From NCBI GenBank assembly GCA_004154925.1, contig QJNS01000153.1, positions 62,001 to 126,000 of the forward strand: 64,000 nt of DNA. The letters run 5' to 3'. Below the pieces are notes generated by a model. The model had not been told where the DNA came from. It searched no databases and saw only the letters and a list, made by a program, of their open reading frames with translations. Every line of letters begins with the position of its first letter. Within the stretch, counting starts at the first letter, position 1. The DNA is from Monosporascus cannonballus (lineage: Eukaryota; Ascomycota; Sordariomycetes; Xylariales). The position numbers were made by a program, and so were the translations under genes. Below are positions 11,447 to 24,600 of the stretch, piece by piece.

Positions 11447-12565
11447 ATGCCCGCCTCAAAATCATCTCAAGCGGTAGTTCTCACGATCTCCACCTTGGTC
11501 GCAGTCGGCAAGGCGTTCGAAGAGATCAGCAGTGACCGATGTGATTGTTTCCTCACCAACGGAAGCACCGCAAGTTACTTTGCAGGTCACAAGTTCTTCG
11601 ATTTCCGGTCATTGCCTCAATATGCCTACGTGCCTGCCCACATCGAGGACGCCTACGAGAGCAGTTACGTCTCGCCTACCAGCGAGTACTTCACTTCCGA
11701 GGAATGGACGAGTACATGGCGAATACAGGGCTGGAATAACAGCCGCACGGTAGATGCCGGTGTTGCTTCGGTTCTCATGGTTCATTCGCCCAACAACGTC
11801 TACGTCGAGACAAACCAGGACGACGATCCTGCTTCTGAGACCTTCATGACCCTCAGGACCATCAGATTGAGGGACTATCAATCTTCGGCGGAGTTCGAGT
11901 CTGTCGACCAAGGGTACCAATTCGTGTCGATGCGCATGCTGGCGAGGACGATTGGCGCCCCGGGGGCGATAACGGCCATGTTCACCTACCGAGGGGCAGA
12001 AGAATTCTCCCAAATACAGGAGTCGGATTTGGAGTTCAGGACAATCGACCCGCTCAATACCGTACAGTGCACGAATCAGCCAGCGGTCGACGGCGAGGGC
12101 TCGAAAGTCGACGAGGCTACGCGAAACGTCACGATTCCCGGCCGACTGACCCACCGAGACTGGGCCGTCTACCGCATGGACTGGACTCCTGCGGACACGA
12201 CGTGGTACATCAATGGCCAGAATGTCGCTTCGATCGCCTTCCAGTCGCCGAGGGACCCCAACATCCTCATGTTCAACTCGTGGAGCGACGGTGGAAGCTG
12301 GACCGGCAACATGACCGTGGGGAACGAGGCGTACCTGCACGTCCAGTGGATCGAGCTTGTCTACAATACCACGACGCCGGAATACTCGAAGAGGGAGGAG
12401 GGGCAGTGTTACAATGTCTGCAGCATTGACGAGACAGAAACGATGGGAACCCCTGTACTACTGCAGGGTGGCGCTTTGAGTTTGTTAGATCGGACGAGGG
12501 GTTTTGGTAGCCTCGTTTCCAGGATACCATGGCTGGCAATGGCGGTGATGATATGCTCGACATGA
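11447..12565 (+). CDS. Secreted GH16-type glucanase/transglycosylase-like protein
   Basis: Single exon, 372 residues. Residues 1-23 are a hydrophobic signal-peptide-like segment (VVLTISTLVAVGKA). The domain is a concanavalin-like jelly roll of the GH16 type. The catalytic E-x-D-x-E signature is present as ESDLE with Glu192, Asp194 and Glu196, so nucleophile, auxiliary Asp and acid/base are all kept. Other fitting blocks are WAVYRMDWTPADTTWYINGQ (239-258), the family strand before the active-site face, and LMFNSWSDGGSWTG. The C-terminal end has a short hydrophobic stretch (IPWLAMAVMICST), so a GPI signal is possible but weak. Likely role: hydrolysis or remodelling of beta-1,3(1,4)-glucan outside the cell; exact specificity cannot be read from sequence. 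It is the last intact gene before the transposon block. Confidence 0.85.
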   Translation: MPASKSSQAVVLTISTLVAVGKAFEEISSDRCDCFLTNGSTASYFAGHKFFDFRSLPQYAYVPAHIEDAYESSYVSPTSEYFTSEEWTSTWRIQGWNNSRTVDAGVASVLMVHSPNNVYVETNQDDDPASETFMTLRTIRLRDYQSSAEFESVDQGYQFVSMRMLARTIGAPGAITAMFTYRGAEEFSQIQESDLEFRTIDPLNTVQCTNQPAVDGEGSKVDEATRNVTIPGRLTHRDWAVYRMDWTPADTTWYINGQNVASIAFQSPRDPNILMFNSWSDGGSWTGNMTVGNEAYLHVQWIELVYNTTTPEYSKREEGQCYNVCSIDETETMGTPVLLQGGALSLLDRTRGFGSLVSRIPWLAMAVMICST

Positions 12566-12730
12566 TGACGCCTACGGCTTACGATTACCAAAGATATATA
12601 GGAAATATAATAAAAAAAGAGCCAAGACGCCATAGCTTTGGGAGCTGATCTTTCGCTGGGAAACCTGTAGGTATTATACCCTTGAAGCTGATTTATATTG
12701 TGTCACAGTTAGGCTGATCGCGAGAAAAGG
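12566..12730. other. 3' flank of the GH16 gene and target site of the hAT-like element
   Basis: An A-rich stretch near 12,606-12,620 is consistent with the GH16 3' end. The last eight bases, AGAAAAGG at 12723-12730, are the left copy of the target duplication of the element that starts at 12731; the right copy is at 27871-27878. Confidence 0.6.
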
Positions 12731-12890
12731 TTACCTCAGCTTGCTCAGGCCTCTGCTGGCTCGTTTCTATTTGGATGTACTTTTATGTATTACGCCAAGG
12801 CACTAAAATTGACCAATCAAATAGCGTATCCTCGTAACGAGCTAACGAGGCCTAAGTTAAAGTTGCGCAAAAACTTTTTCGTTTGGTATT

Positions 12891-13078
12891 TGTAAAAGGC
12901 TTCACCTGAGCGGTCTGCAATCAGTTGCCAATGAGAGTTTATTTTCCAGCTAAAGAGAAAAGAAAAGGAAGATAAAAATATAGTTATATGTGTTCGCATA
13001 TAAGGCGCTACGCTAATGCTGCTTGGTACCGGCGTTTATCCGGTGCTCCATAATAGGGCTCCATATAGCCCCATTATA
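12891..13078 (-). repeat. 3' LTR of element A1
   Basis: 188 bp, beginning TGTAAAAGGCTTCACC. Matches the other three LTRs of this family (14905-15093, 21608-21794, 26483-26668). It is the least RIP-altered of the four and starts immediately after the gtatt target duplication. Confidence 0.85.
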
Positions 13079-14904
13079 TTACCCCTTATTTTTCTTAAAA
13101 AAGATTAATTTATCGCAAAATTAATAATTATATTAATTTTTAGCTTTTAATTAATCCGAAAATCCGAAAATTATTTATTTCCGAATTAAACTTAATTTAA
13201 ATAATTAATTATAAGCTAATTATATATTAAATAAAGTTATTTATAAAAATCCATTTGCATTTTTACTTATTTTATTTTTTTATAATAATAATTTAATTTG
13301 ATAAATTAATTTTTATTAATATTTATTATAATATTTTTATACGTTATTTTATAATGGGTTAAAAATTAATTAATATATTATAATATTGCAAAAATATTTT
13401 GTTAAAAAATATTTTTACGTTTTTAAACCTTTTTAATAAATCGAAATCCGTTAAAATTTTTCGCATATTATATATTTACGTTATTTTAAATAAATATTTT
13501 ATTCGTATTTATAATATATTTTGCTTTACTTATATAATTCGTTTTATTAAAAATCTAAATATATTTTATTTAAATTAATAAAATATATAATTTATTTATG
13601 TATAATTTATTTATTATTTTTAAAATATTCATTATTATAAATAAAGAGGCGGTCCGTTATTAGGTTTACGTTAATTATAACCATAAATATTTTAAAATAA
13701 ATATTTTGTTTTATTTTTATTAATATGTTTTTTAATAAAATATTTATGTAATTTGCGGATATTCCCGAATTTTATTAAACGATTAACGCATTTTGCGAAA
13801 TTATTTTTAATTTCGATTATTAAAACCTTAATAAATTTAATTTTTTTTTCGTATTTTTTATATTATTTTTTCGCCGTTAACTTTAACTTAATAATTATCC
13901 GTACTTAAAAAAAGGTAAATACCTAAATTTTACGTTTATATTTAAAATTTTCGTATATCGTTTATTTTAAAGTAAATTTAAGTTTTTAATTTTTGGCTTA
14001 TACATTATTTATACATAAATTAAATTCCCAGTTTTATAATTTTTTTGTTTTACGTAAAAAAATATATTAAATATAAAAATAATAAATTTTATTATATAAA
14101 TTCTTTTGCGATATTTCCGCATTTTTTATATTATTTATTAACTTATATTATAAGTTAAATTAATAACCGTTAATAATTGTATTATTAATATATTCGAAAA
14201 CCTTATAATTATATTTTAAATAGTTTTATTTTTTTTAAAATTTTATTAAAATTTAATATAAATAAAGCCAAACAATTACGTATTTTAAATACGTAATTTT
14301 AATATAATATTAACGTTATAATTCGTAAAGTAAATTATTAAATTTATAAAATTTCAAAAATAATCAAATAATTTCGTAACCGGTATATTATTTTTATAAT
14401 TTTTAATATTTTCTTAATATATTTTATTTTTAAATAAAAAATATTATTTTAATATTTATTTGCGAATTATTTAAAGTTATTTTTAAACGGGTTTTTTAAA
14501 TTTTTTATATTATTTATATATTATCCGGCCAGCATTTTTAAGCTGGACTTTTATCCGTCCGTTTTCGAATAATACGTTAAATTTAGGATTCGTTATTAAT
14601 AACTATATTACCGTATTCTTTTTCAAATTATTTTAAAACCGTTATATTTATAAACTTTTAAATAATTTTTAAATCGGTTTTACGTAATTAAATTATTTTA
14701 CCTGGATTTAATATATAAAACCTTTTTTTTATTTTTTGGTCCGAACTTAAAAAATATTTTTAATTTTAAATTTTCATTTATTATTTTTTTTAAAGATATT
14801 AAAAAAAGTTACGTACTTGCGTTAATTTAAGATAATAAAAGGTTACGGTTTATACGTTTTAATAAATTAACATAAAAATAATTATGGATTTTTTTTTAAA
14901 TATA

Positions 14905-15093
14905 TGTAAAAGGCTTCACCTAAGCGGTCTGCAATTAGTTACCAATAAGAATTTATTTTTTAGCTAAAGAAAAAAGAAAAGAAAAAATAAAAATATAATT
15001 ATGTATATTTGCATATAAGGCATTACGCGAATGCTGCTTAGTACCAGCGTTTATCCGGTACTTTATAATAGGGCTTTATATAGCCTTATTATA
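14905..15093 (-). repeat. 3' LTR of element A2
   Basis: 189 bp starting TGTAAAAGGCTTCACC and ending in a RIP-changed version of the family end (CCATCACA). Directly preceded by the left atata duplication. Confidence 0.85.
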
Positions 15094-18000
15094 TTACCCC
15101 TTATTTTTCCTAAAAAAAGTTAATTTATTGCAAACTTAATAATTGCGTTAATTTTTAACTTTTTATTAGTCCGAAATTCGGAAATTTATCGATTTCCGAA
15201 TTAGGCTTAATTTAAGTAATTAATTATAAATTAATTATACGTTAAATAAACTTATATATAAAAATATATTTACGTTTTTACTTATTTTAACTTTTTTATA
15301 ATAATAATTTAATTTAGTAAATTAATTTTTATTTATATTTATAATAACGTTTTTATATATTATTCCGTAATAACTTAAAAACTAATTAATATGTTATAAC
15401 GTTACGAAAATACTTTGCAAAAAAGATATTTTTACGGTTTCGGGCCTTTTTAATAAATTAAAATCCGTTAAAGTTTTTCGTACGTTATATATTTGCGTTA
15501 TTTTGAACAAATATTCCGCCCATATTCGTAATATGTTTTATTTTATTTATATAATTTATTTTGCCGAAAATACGAACATATTTTATTTGAATTAACGAAA
15601 TATATAATTCGTTTATACGTTATTTATTCGTTATTCCTAAAATACTTATTATTATAGATAAAAAGGCGGTCTGTTATTAAGTTTACGTTAATTATAATTA
15701 TAAATATCCCGAACTAAATATTTTTTTTGTTTTTATGAATATATTTTTTAATATAATTTTTGCGTAATTTATAAATATTTCCGAATTTCGTTAAACGATT
15801 AACGCGTTTTACGAAATTATTTTTAATTACGATTACCGAAATCTTTGTAAATTTATTTTTTTTTACGTATTTTCTATATTGTTCCCTTATCGTTAACCCT
15901 GGTTTAACGGCTATTTATGCTTAGAAAAAAACGGGTGCCGAAATTTTATATTTATATTTTAAATTTTTGTCCGTTATTCGTTCCGAAGTAAATTTATGCC
16001 TTTAATTTCTGGTTTATGCGTTATTTATACGTAAATTAAGCTGCCGGTTTTACCGGTTTTTCCGTTTAATATGATAAAAAATATATTAAGTATAAAAATA
16101 ATAAATTTCGTTATGTAAAATTTTTATAATATTTCTGCGTTTTTCTTATGCCGTTTATTAATTTATGTTATAAGCTGAATTAATAACCGTTAATAATTAT
16201 ATTATTAACGTTTTCGAAAATTTTATAATTGTAATTTAAGTAATTAAAAAAAAATTTTTGGGTTTACCGGAATTTAATATAAATAAGGCCGAATAATCGC
16301 GTATTTTACGTACGTAATTTCTACGTAACGTTAACGTTATAAATTTGTAAGGTAAATCGTTAAATTTATAAATTTTCAAAAATAATTAAATAATTTCGTA
16401 GCCGATATGTTATTTTTGTAATTTTTAATTTTTTTTAATATGTTTTATTCGTAAATAATAAAAGCGTTATTTTTACGTTTATTTGTAAGTTATATAAGGC
16501 TGTTCCTAAACGGCTTTCCCAAACTTTTTATATTGCTTACGTACCGCCCGGTCGGTATTTTTAGGTTGGACTTTTATTTGTCCGCTTTTAGGTAATACGT
16601 TGGATTTGGGGTCCGTTATTAATGGTTATATTGTCGTATTTTTTTTGAATTGCTATAAAACCGCCGTATTTGCGAATTCCTTAAGCGGTTTTTAAGTTGG
16701 TTTTACGTAATTTAATTATTTTATCTGGATTTGGCGTATACAATTTTTTTTTTTATTTTTTTCGTCCGGGTTTAAAGGATATTTTCGATTTTAAATTCCG
16801 GTTCGTTATTTTTTTTAAGGATAATAAAAAGGGGTTACGTATTTACGTTAATTTGGAACGGTAAAAGGTTACGGTTTGCATATTTTAATAAATTAATATA
16901 AAAGTGGTTATAAAACTTTTTAAATATATTTAATTTAATAATATAAGAATTAATTATTTTAATTATTTGGTATTTAATTTAAAGTTATTTTAATTTTTTC
17001 GACGGCCAGAAAATAGCAATATTTTTTAGGGATAATTAGATTTTGTCGTTAATTTCGTATATTTCGACAAGAAAAAGATATTTATTCGTTATTTTTTCTT
17101 GGGTTTGCTAAGTTGCTATTATTATGGCTTAGGCGAATTTTATGCTTTTTTGCAATTTCTTAACGAAATTTCCCATTTTTATATATAAATTCTTTTTTAA
17201 TCATTAAATTAATTTTTATTTGGGGAATTAGATTAACGTAATATCCGTAAAGCAAAAAAAAGATTTAATTTTACTGAAATCGTATTTTAGTTATTAATTG
17301 CAAATATTATTTCCGAGAAAACTTTATTTTATTTTTATTGCGAATACGTTTCGAAAATTCGTAAATAAAGTAATATTTTTTAAATAACTTTTTCCGTAAT
17401 ATTATCGGTTTTTAAATGGTATATAATAAAAAAATTATTACTTTATTTTTTATTAGCTTATAAAATTTAATCCAGAATTTTTTTACCTAATTAATTCCCT
17501 TATTATTTATAATAGCCCTAAGGAAAATATGGAATTTTTAATATGCTTTTACGAATATTTCCGTATATATTTTTGTATTTATTATACGTATCGTTTTTAA
17601 GATTATTATTTTAAATAATTGGTTTGTTATAATTATTAAAAAATATGGGTCGTATTTAAAAGCAGTTAATAAATTGGTTATAAAAGCGATTAATAATTTG
17701 TTATAATATCGTTCGGAAACTAGAAATAGCTTTAATAACTTTTTTTATTATTTTCCCATATGTTTTCATAAACGTATATATCGTAATTTCTGCAAAACTA
17801 CCTTATTATATAATATATATTTGGCCAAAAAAGCTTTTCGAAAATATCGTTATTATAACCTTTTTACCTGGGTAACTTATTATATAGGAATCGTAAGTAT
17901 TCTGTATTAAGGCCGTTTTAAGCGGCTTTTAATTTAGGATTTAAAAGCGTTCCCGAAATTAAGAAAAGCTTTTAATATTTAAGGTATATTTCGCGATTAA

Positions 18001-18799
18001 TATTAATAATTTTAGTTTCGTAAAACAGTTACGTTTTTTTTGTAATGGCGTTAATAATACGGTCATAATTTTTATTATATTTTAATATTACGTTTCAGAA
18101 TTTCTGGAGGTTTTCGTAATATTAAAATATTTACGTTTTTCGAAGTAACCTGTTATTTTTAACTTTAATGTTATTAATTATTATTACATTTCGAGGTATT
18201 TCCAACGTTTCGTAAATAATATAAATAATTATCTATTTTTTATTAATTAAAATTTTTATACGGTTTTCCGGTTATCGCTTTTTTATAAGCATATTTTATT
18301 CTTTACGCGAAAATATACCGGCCTTAATATTTAAACAACCGGTACGGAATTTAAAATAAAAGTTAAAACGGAATAATTTCTTTAATTATTTTATTTGAGG
18401 TTCGTTTAAGTTTTAATAATTTTGAATAAGATTATTATATTACGTAATTTTATATCCTATATTTTTAAGTAATTTATTATTATTTAAAAGTTTTTATTAT
18501 ATTTTCGTAATTAATTTTAATAAAATTTAATTTCTTAAAATAATAAATAACTAAACGTAATATTTTTAACTTATTAATTTAGGATAAATAATTTCCGTAT
18601 ATTATTTTTAAATAATTTACTTTTAATACTATAAGTCTTTTGGAATTTTATTACGCCAAAATCGGTTCCGTTATAAAGGCGTTTTTAAAACGTTCGAACG
18701 TTATTTTTTTTCCCCCTTAATAAAATAAGATTTTTTTCCGGGTTAAGGTTATTAACGGTGCCGATATGTTTGCATAATAAGCTATGAAATCGCGGTAAA

Positions 18800-19725
18800 A
18801 ATTTGCGAACCTTAGGAAGCTTCGGATTCCTTTAAGCGTTTTAGGAGTTTCCCACTTTTTAATCGCGTATAGTTTCTCGGGGTTTATTTATATTTTTTTT
18901 CCGGCGTCCATAATAAATCCAAGATATTTTGTCGTTTTTACGGCGAATTCGCACTTGGAAATATTTAGATTTAAATATGTTTTTCTTAAGCGGCTTAAGA
19001 TTTTTTTTACTTTTTGCATATAATCTTCCTTAAATCCGGAAGAAAAAATAAGGATATCGTCCATATACGTTAAGTAAAAAACGTCGAGGTACTCCTTTAG
19101 GACTCCGTTAACGTATTGCTAGAAAATCGCAAAAACCTTATATAAGCTGAACGGTATTACCAGTTATTTGTATAAACCGAAACGCGTTTAAAATACCGTT
19201 TTTTATTCGTTTCCTTTTTTGATCTTAATTTTATGGAATATTATTCGGACGTTTATTTTCGTAAATTATTTAACGTAAAAAAAGTAATTTCAGAATTTCC
19301 GAAATAAGGAGTAAAAGGTAACGGTTTTTTTCGGTTATTATATTTAATGCCCGATAATCGTAATAAAAACGTAATTTTCCTTTAGGTTTTTTATAAATAA
19401 AACCGGAACCCCTGCAGGCAAATTATTTATGCGGATATACCCTTTATCTAAAAGCTCCGTTAGGGTTTTCCTTAAAGCTAGCAATTCCCTCTTAATTATA
19501 TTATATAAAAGCCCATATAATATTGGCATTTGTTTTCTTATTTCGTTTCTGCGTAATAAAATCGTATGGTTTATTCCGGGACGGGGTAAAGGTAAGATAT
19601 TGCTTAATTTTTTGTCGAATAATTTCCGAAACGTTTTTAACTTAAGCGGAAGCTTTTTGTTAACCTTCATTTTTTTAAGCGTTAATACTTTGTTAATATT
19701 GGCTAAAGTAATTAAAAACAATTAA
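18800..19725 (-). pseudogene. Reverse transcriptase remnant of element A2
   Basis: On the minus strand the frame at 19721-19344 contains the Ty3/gypsy RT N-terminal pattern (LLDKGYIRINNLPAGVPVLF). Further left the catalytic box reads TYMDDILIFS, with Tyr-Met-Asp-Asp at 19067-19056, followed by the typical KCEFAVKTTKYLGF segment. In-frame stops separate the pieces, so no enzyme can be made. Known role: reverse transcription of the element RNA. Confidence 0.8.
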
Positions 19726-21607
19726 ATTTCTTATTTAGTTCCTTTAATCTTTTTTATTTTTCGAAATTCCGCCCTAAAGGTAATAATTGAAATTTTTTTG
19801 CTTCGTAAGTTATTCGTATGTTATTTTTTTAAGCTTTATATTTTTCCCCGTAAACCTTTATATAACTTATTACGCTTACCGTTAAAAAGTGTTTTTGCGT
19901 TATGTATATAACGTTATAACATTTTATTTAAGGTTTTCTTAAAATTAAAAGATAATTAAGGTTATTAATAATATATGCGAATATCCTAATTTTGAAACCG
20001 TCGATATCTGTCTTTATGTATATTATTTCCTTAATTTTTTCTTGCCGTCGTCGGCTTTTTTTTCGAACCTTTTTTAATCCGCATAATTTTATTAGAATAC
20101 GTAATAACCGTAAGCGTTTTACGAACGTTTCGTTTATTATAGCAAAATATTTATATTCTTAATTAATAAAAGTTTTTATAAATTTTTTTAATTAATATTT
20201 ATATTAATAATAAATAAAATGCCGTCCATATTTTGCTTCGTAATTTTTATTTCGGTTTGGGTCGCTTTTTATTTCCGAACGCGCCGATACTTGAAAGTTA
20301 TTCTTTTCTCTTTTTGCTTTTAAATTCCGATTTTTCGTCCTTATACGTTTTTAACGAATTAATTTTTTTTGCGGTTTTTTTGCTGGTAAAAACGGGTAAC
20401 GGTTCGCCTTATAATTAAGACGCCCATAATACAGGTAAAAGCCCTTTGCTTTACGGACGTTCTGTTTTTCTTAAATTACTTATCGCACGTATTATTTCGG
20501 CGTTGGGAATAAGGTTTAGAATTTTTACTTTTGCTATCTTATTGCCGAAATATCCGTTATGTTTATATTATTATTTAGGTTATTTCCTGTTTAGTTATTA
20601 CCGCCCGATTAAGTTATTAAAAATTATTCGTTTCTTTTTGCCATATTATTTTTTTCAGGCGTCCAGCGATTTTTATTATTTTATTTACCCATGCATTATA
20701 ACTTTTAAAAATGTCTATTAAAATTAAAATTTCAGTAAGTTTTTTATTTAATATTCCTTTTAAAAACGTAAATTTTATTTTTATTACTTAAAAAATTCTT
20801 TTTGCATTTATTAATGTTTTTTTAAATAAGAGATAAAATAATAAAAATTTTGCGTTATCGGCTTATTTTAAGTTTTAAAAACGTTCGGTTATTCTTTCTT
20901 TTTTATACCAATTATTATCTTATTCGTATAATACTTTAAAAAAACCGATAAAGTTATAAATATTATTTTGGTTTCCGGTAATATAATAAGTAATAACCGT
21001 ACGTTATATATTAATTTCTAACTTTTGGTATATAGCGTAAAATTACTTACGAATTTCTTTTACGAAAATAACGTTTATTTTAAATTTATAAATTATAAAT
21101 ATATATTATCTAGAGAATTTCCTTTTTGTCCCGTCGAACTTCTCCGGCCAGGATAGCGGCTTCCGTTTGGCTTTTATTGTTAATTCGGTCGTTCGAACTG
21201 CTTTTGCAAGGTAGCTTAATTATATTTCCGATCGTTATTAGGTTGAAAAAAATGGTATTTGTAAGGGCTGTTACGTTTTAAGCTTATAACTAAATAATAA
21301 GCTTTTATTGGGTAATTAAGCCGTTTTTAAGTTATTCGGCCGTTTATATTAGTTTTTTATTTGCCTTATATTACGGTTTTATATGCTTACGAAATTAAGT
21401 TATTTTTTTAACTTTTTTCGAACTGGTAATTTATACGTTATTTTATAGCTATTATTAAGCTTATTAAGGTTTCCGTTATAACGTTAAATACCCTTTGTAA
21501 CTCTGGGTTAATAAGGGCCCTTTACTGGGCCCTTTAAAGAACGTTCGAAAATCCTAATATCTGATCCCGAACGTTTCCTGCTTTGTTAAATAATAAGCTA
21601 AAAAATA

Positions 21608-21794
21608 TATAAAAGGCTTTACCTAAGCGGTTTGTGATTAATTGCTAATAAGAGTTTATTTTCTAGCTAAAAAGAAAAAAAGGAAAAATAAAAATATAGT
21701 TGTGTATATTCGTATATAAGGCGTTGGGCTAGTGCTGCTTAGTATCGGCGTTTGTCCGGTGCTTCATAATAAGGCTCCATACAGCCCCATCACA
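21608..21794 (-). repeat. 5' LTR of element A2
   Basis: 187 bp. The first bases are TATAAAAGG where the family has TGTAAAAGG, a G-to-A change; it ends CCATCACA just before the right atata duplication. Confidence 0.85.
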
Positions 21795-23699
21795 ATATAT
21801 TTAATTCGATAACGTAAAAATTAATTATTTTAATTATTTAAAATTTAGCTTAAAAGTATTTTAATTTTTTCGACCGCTAAAAATAGTGATATTTTTTAGG
21901 GATAACTAGATTTTATTATTAATTTCGTATTTTTCGACAGGAAAATAACATTTATTTATTATTTTTTTAAGTTTACTAAATTGCCGTTATTACGGCTTAA
22001 ACGAATTCCGTATTTTTTCGCAATTTCTTAACCAAATTTTCCGTTTTTATACGTAAATTCTTTTTAATTACCAAATTATTTTTTACTTAGGAAATCGAAT
22101 TAACATAATAACCGTAAAATAAAAAAAATTCATTTTATTAAAATCGTATTTTGGTTATTAATTACAAACATCGCCTTTAAAAAAACCTATTTTATTTTAA
22201 TTATAAATATATTACAAAACTTTATAAATAAATTAATATCTTTTAATTAACTCTTTCCGTAATATTATTAGTTTTTAAGTAATATACTGTAAAAAAATAT
22301 TATTTTATCTTTAATAATTTGCAAAATCTGGTCCAGAATTTCCTTACCTAATTAATTTTTTTTATTATTTATAATCACTTTAAAAAAAGCATAAAGTTTT
22401 TAATATCGTTCTACGAATATTTCCATATATATTTTTATATTTATTATACGTATCGTTTTTAGGATTATTATTTTAAATAATCGGTTTGTTATAATTATCA
22501 AAAAATATAAATTGTATTTAAAAACCGTCAATACATCGGTTATAAAATTAATGGATAATTTGTTATAAAATCGTTCGAAAATTAAAAGTAATTTTAATAA
22601 TTTCTTTTTTCTTAATTTTTTATACGTTTCTATAGTTAAATATATCGTAATTCGTATAAAAATACTTTATTATATAATATATATCCGGCTAAAAAAACTT
22701 TTCGAAAATACCGTTATTATAACCTTTTTATTGAAATAACCTATTATAAGAAAATTATAAGTATTTTATATTAAAGTCGTTTTAAACAGCTTTTAATCTG
22801 AGATTTATAGGCGTTTCCGAAATTAAGGAAAACTTTTAATATTTAAATTTATTTCGTAATCGATATTAATAATTTTAATTCTGTAGGAAAATTACGTTTT
22901 TTATAACAATTTTAATAATACGGTTATAATTTTTATTATATTTTAATATTACGTCCTAAAGTTTTTAAAAACTTTCGTAATATTAAAATATTTATATTTT
23001 TAAAGTAACCCGTTATTTTTAAATTTAATATTATTAATTATTATCGTATTTTTAACGTATTTTAATATTTTACAAATAAAATAAATAATTATTTATCCTT
23101 TATTAATTAAAACTTTCGTACAGTTTTCCGGTTATTGTTTTTTTATAAATATATTTTATTTCTTACGTAAAAATATATCGGCCTTAATATTTAAATAATC
23201 GGCACGGAATTCGAAATAAAAACTAAAATAAAATAATTTCTGTATTTATTTTATTTAACGTTTATTTAACCTTTTAATAATTATAAAATATTTTAAATTT
23301 TTATAATGACTAACAATCTTAAATAGGGTTATTACGTTACGTAATTTATATCTTATATTTTTAAATAATGTATTGGCGTTAAAAAAGTTTTATTATATAT
23401 TTATTAATTAATTTTATAGGATTTAAGTTTTTGAAATAATAAATAACCGGATATAATATTTTTAATTTATTAACTTAAAATAAATAATATTTGCATATTA
23501 CCATTAAATAATTTGTTTTTAATATTATAAGTTTTTTAAAGTTTTATTATATTAAAATCGGTTCCGTTTAAAGGCGTTTTTAAAACGTTTAAACGTTATT
23601 TTTTTCCTTTAACGGAATAAAGTTTTTTTCCGGGTTAAAATTATTAACGGTATCGATATATCCGCATAATAAGCTATAAAATTACGGTAAAAATTTGCG

Positions 23700-24600
23700 A
23701 ACCCCAGGAAATTTCGGATTTTTTTAAGCGTTTTGAAAATTTCTTATTTTTTAATCGCGTATAATTTTTCGGGGTCCATTTGGATCCCTTTTCCGCTATT
23801 TATAATAAATCTAAGATATTTTATCATTTTTACGGCGAATTTATATTTGGAAATATTTAAACTTAAATTTGTTTTTTCTTAACCCCTTAAAACTTTTTTT
23901 TATTTTTTACATATAATTTTTCTTTAATCCGAAAAAAATAAGGATGTTATCTATATACGTTAAATAAAAAACGTTAAGTTATTTCTTTAAAACCTTATTA
24001 ACGTATTGCTAGAAGATTCCGGGAATTTTGTATAAGCCGAATGGTATTATTAATTATTTATATAAATCGAAACGTATTTGGAATACCATTTTTTATTCGT
24101 TTTTTAATCCTGATTTTATAAAACGTTATTTTGACATTTATTTTCGTAAATTATTTAACGTAAAAAAATAATTTTAAAAGTTTCGAAAAAAGGGGTAAAA
24201 AAATGGTCTTTTTCGGTTATTATATTTAACACTCGATAATCGTAATAAAAATATAATTTTTTCCGAGTTTTTTTATAAATAAAACCGGAGCCCCTATAGG
24301 TAAGTTATTTATACGGATATACCCTTTATTTAAAAATTCCGTTAAAGTTTTTTTTAAGGTTAATAACTTATCCTTAATTATATTATATAAAGGCCTTTAT
24401 AATATTAGCATTTTTTTGTTTTTGCGTAATAAAATCGTATAATTTATTTCAAAGCGGGCTAAAAATAAGATATTACCTAACTTTTTATCTAATAAGTTCC
24501 GAAATATTTTTAATTTAAATAAAAGAATTTCGTTAATTTTTATTTTTTTCTTAAACGTTAACGGTTTGTTAATATCGGCCAAATAATTAAAAACAATTAA
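23700..24600 (-). pseudogene. Reverse transcriptase remnant of element A1
   Basis: The minus-strand fragment at 24582-24397 parallels the RT N-terminal segment of A2. The active-site box at 23957-23946 reads Y-I-D-N where A2 has Y-M-D-D; both changes are G-to-A on the coding strand. Multiple stops. Confidence 0.7.

Larger units (their letters stand above)
14905..21794 (-). mobile_element. Ty3/gypsy element A2 (inner complete copy)
   Basis: A complete 6,890-bp element with LTRs 14905-15093 and 21608-21794 and a 5-bp duplication atata at 14900-14904 and 21795-21799. It is inserted inside A1 and has the same orientation and family: 15,094-16,920 parallels 13,079-14,890, and 16,930-21,600 parallels 21,800-26,470. 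The corresponding uninterrupted target is visible in A2 itself at 16924-16928. On the minus strand, gag lies to the right and pol to the left. RIP is heavy, but the reverse-transcriptase box is still Y-M-D-D (19056-19067), unlike the outer copy. Confidence 0.9.

Noticed and set aside
11609..12340. 243-codon minus-strand frame opposite the GH16 gene
   Set aside because: Shadow of the GH16 coding sequence, which has signal peptide and catalytic motif on the plus strand.
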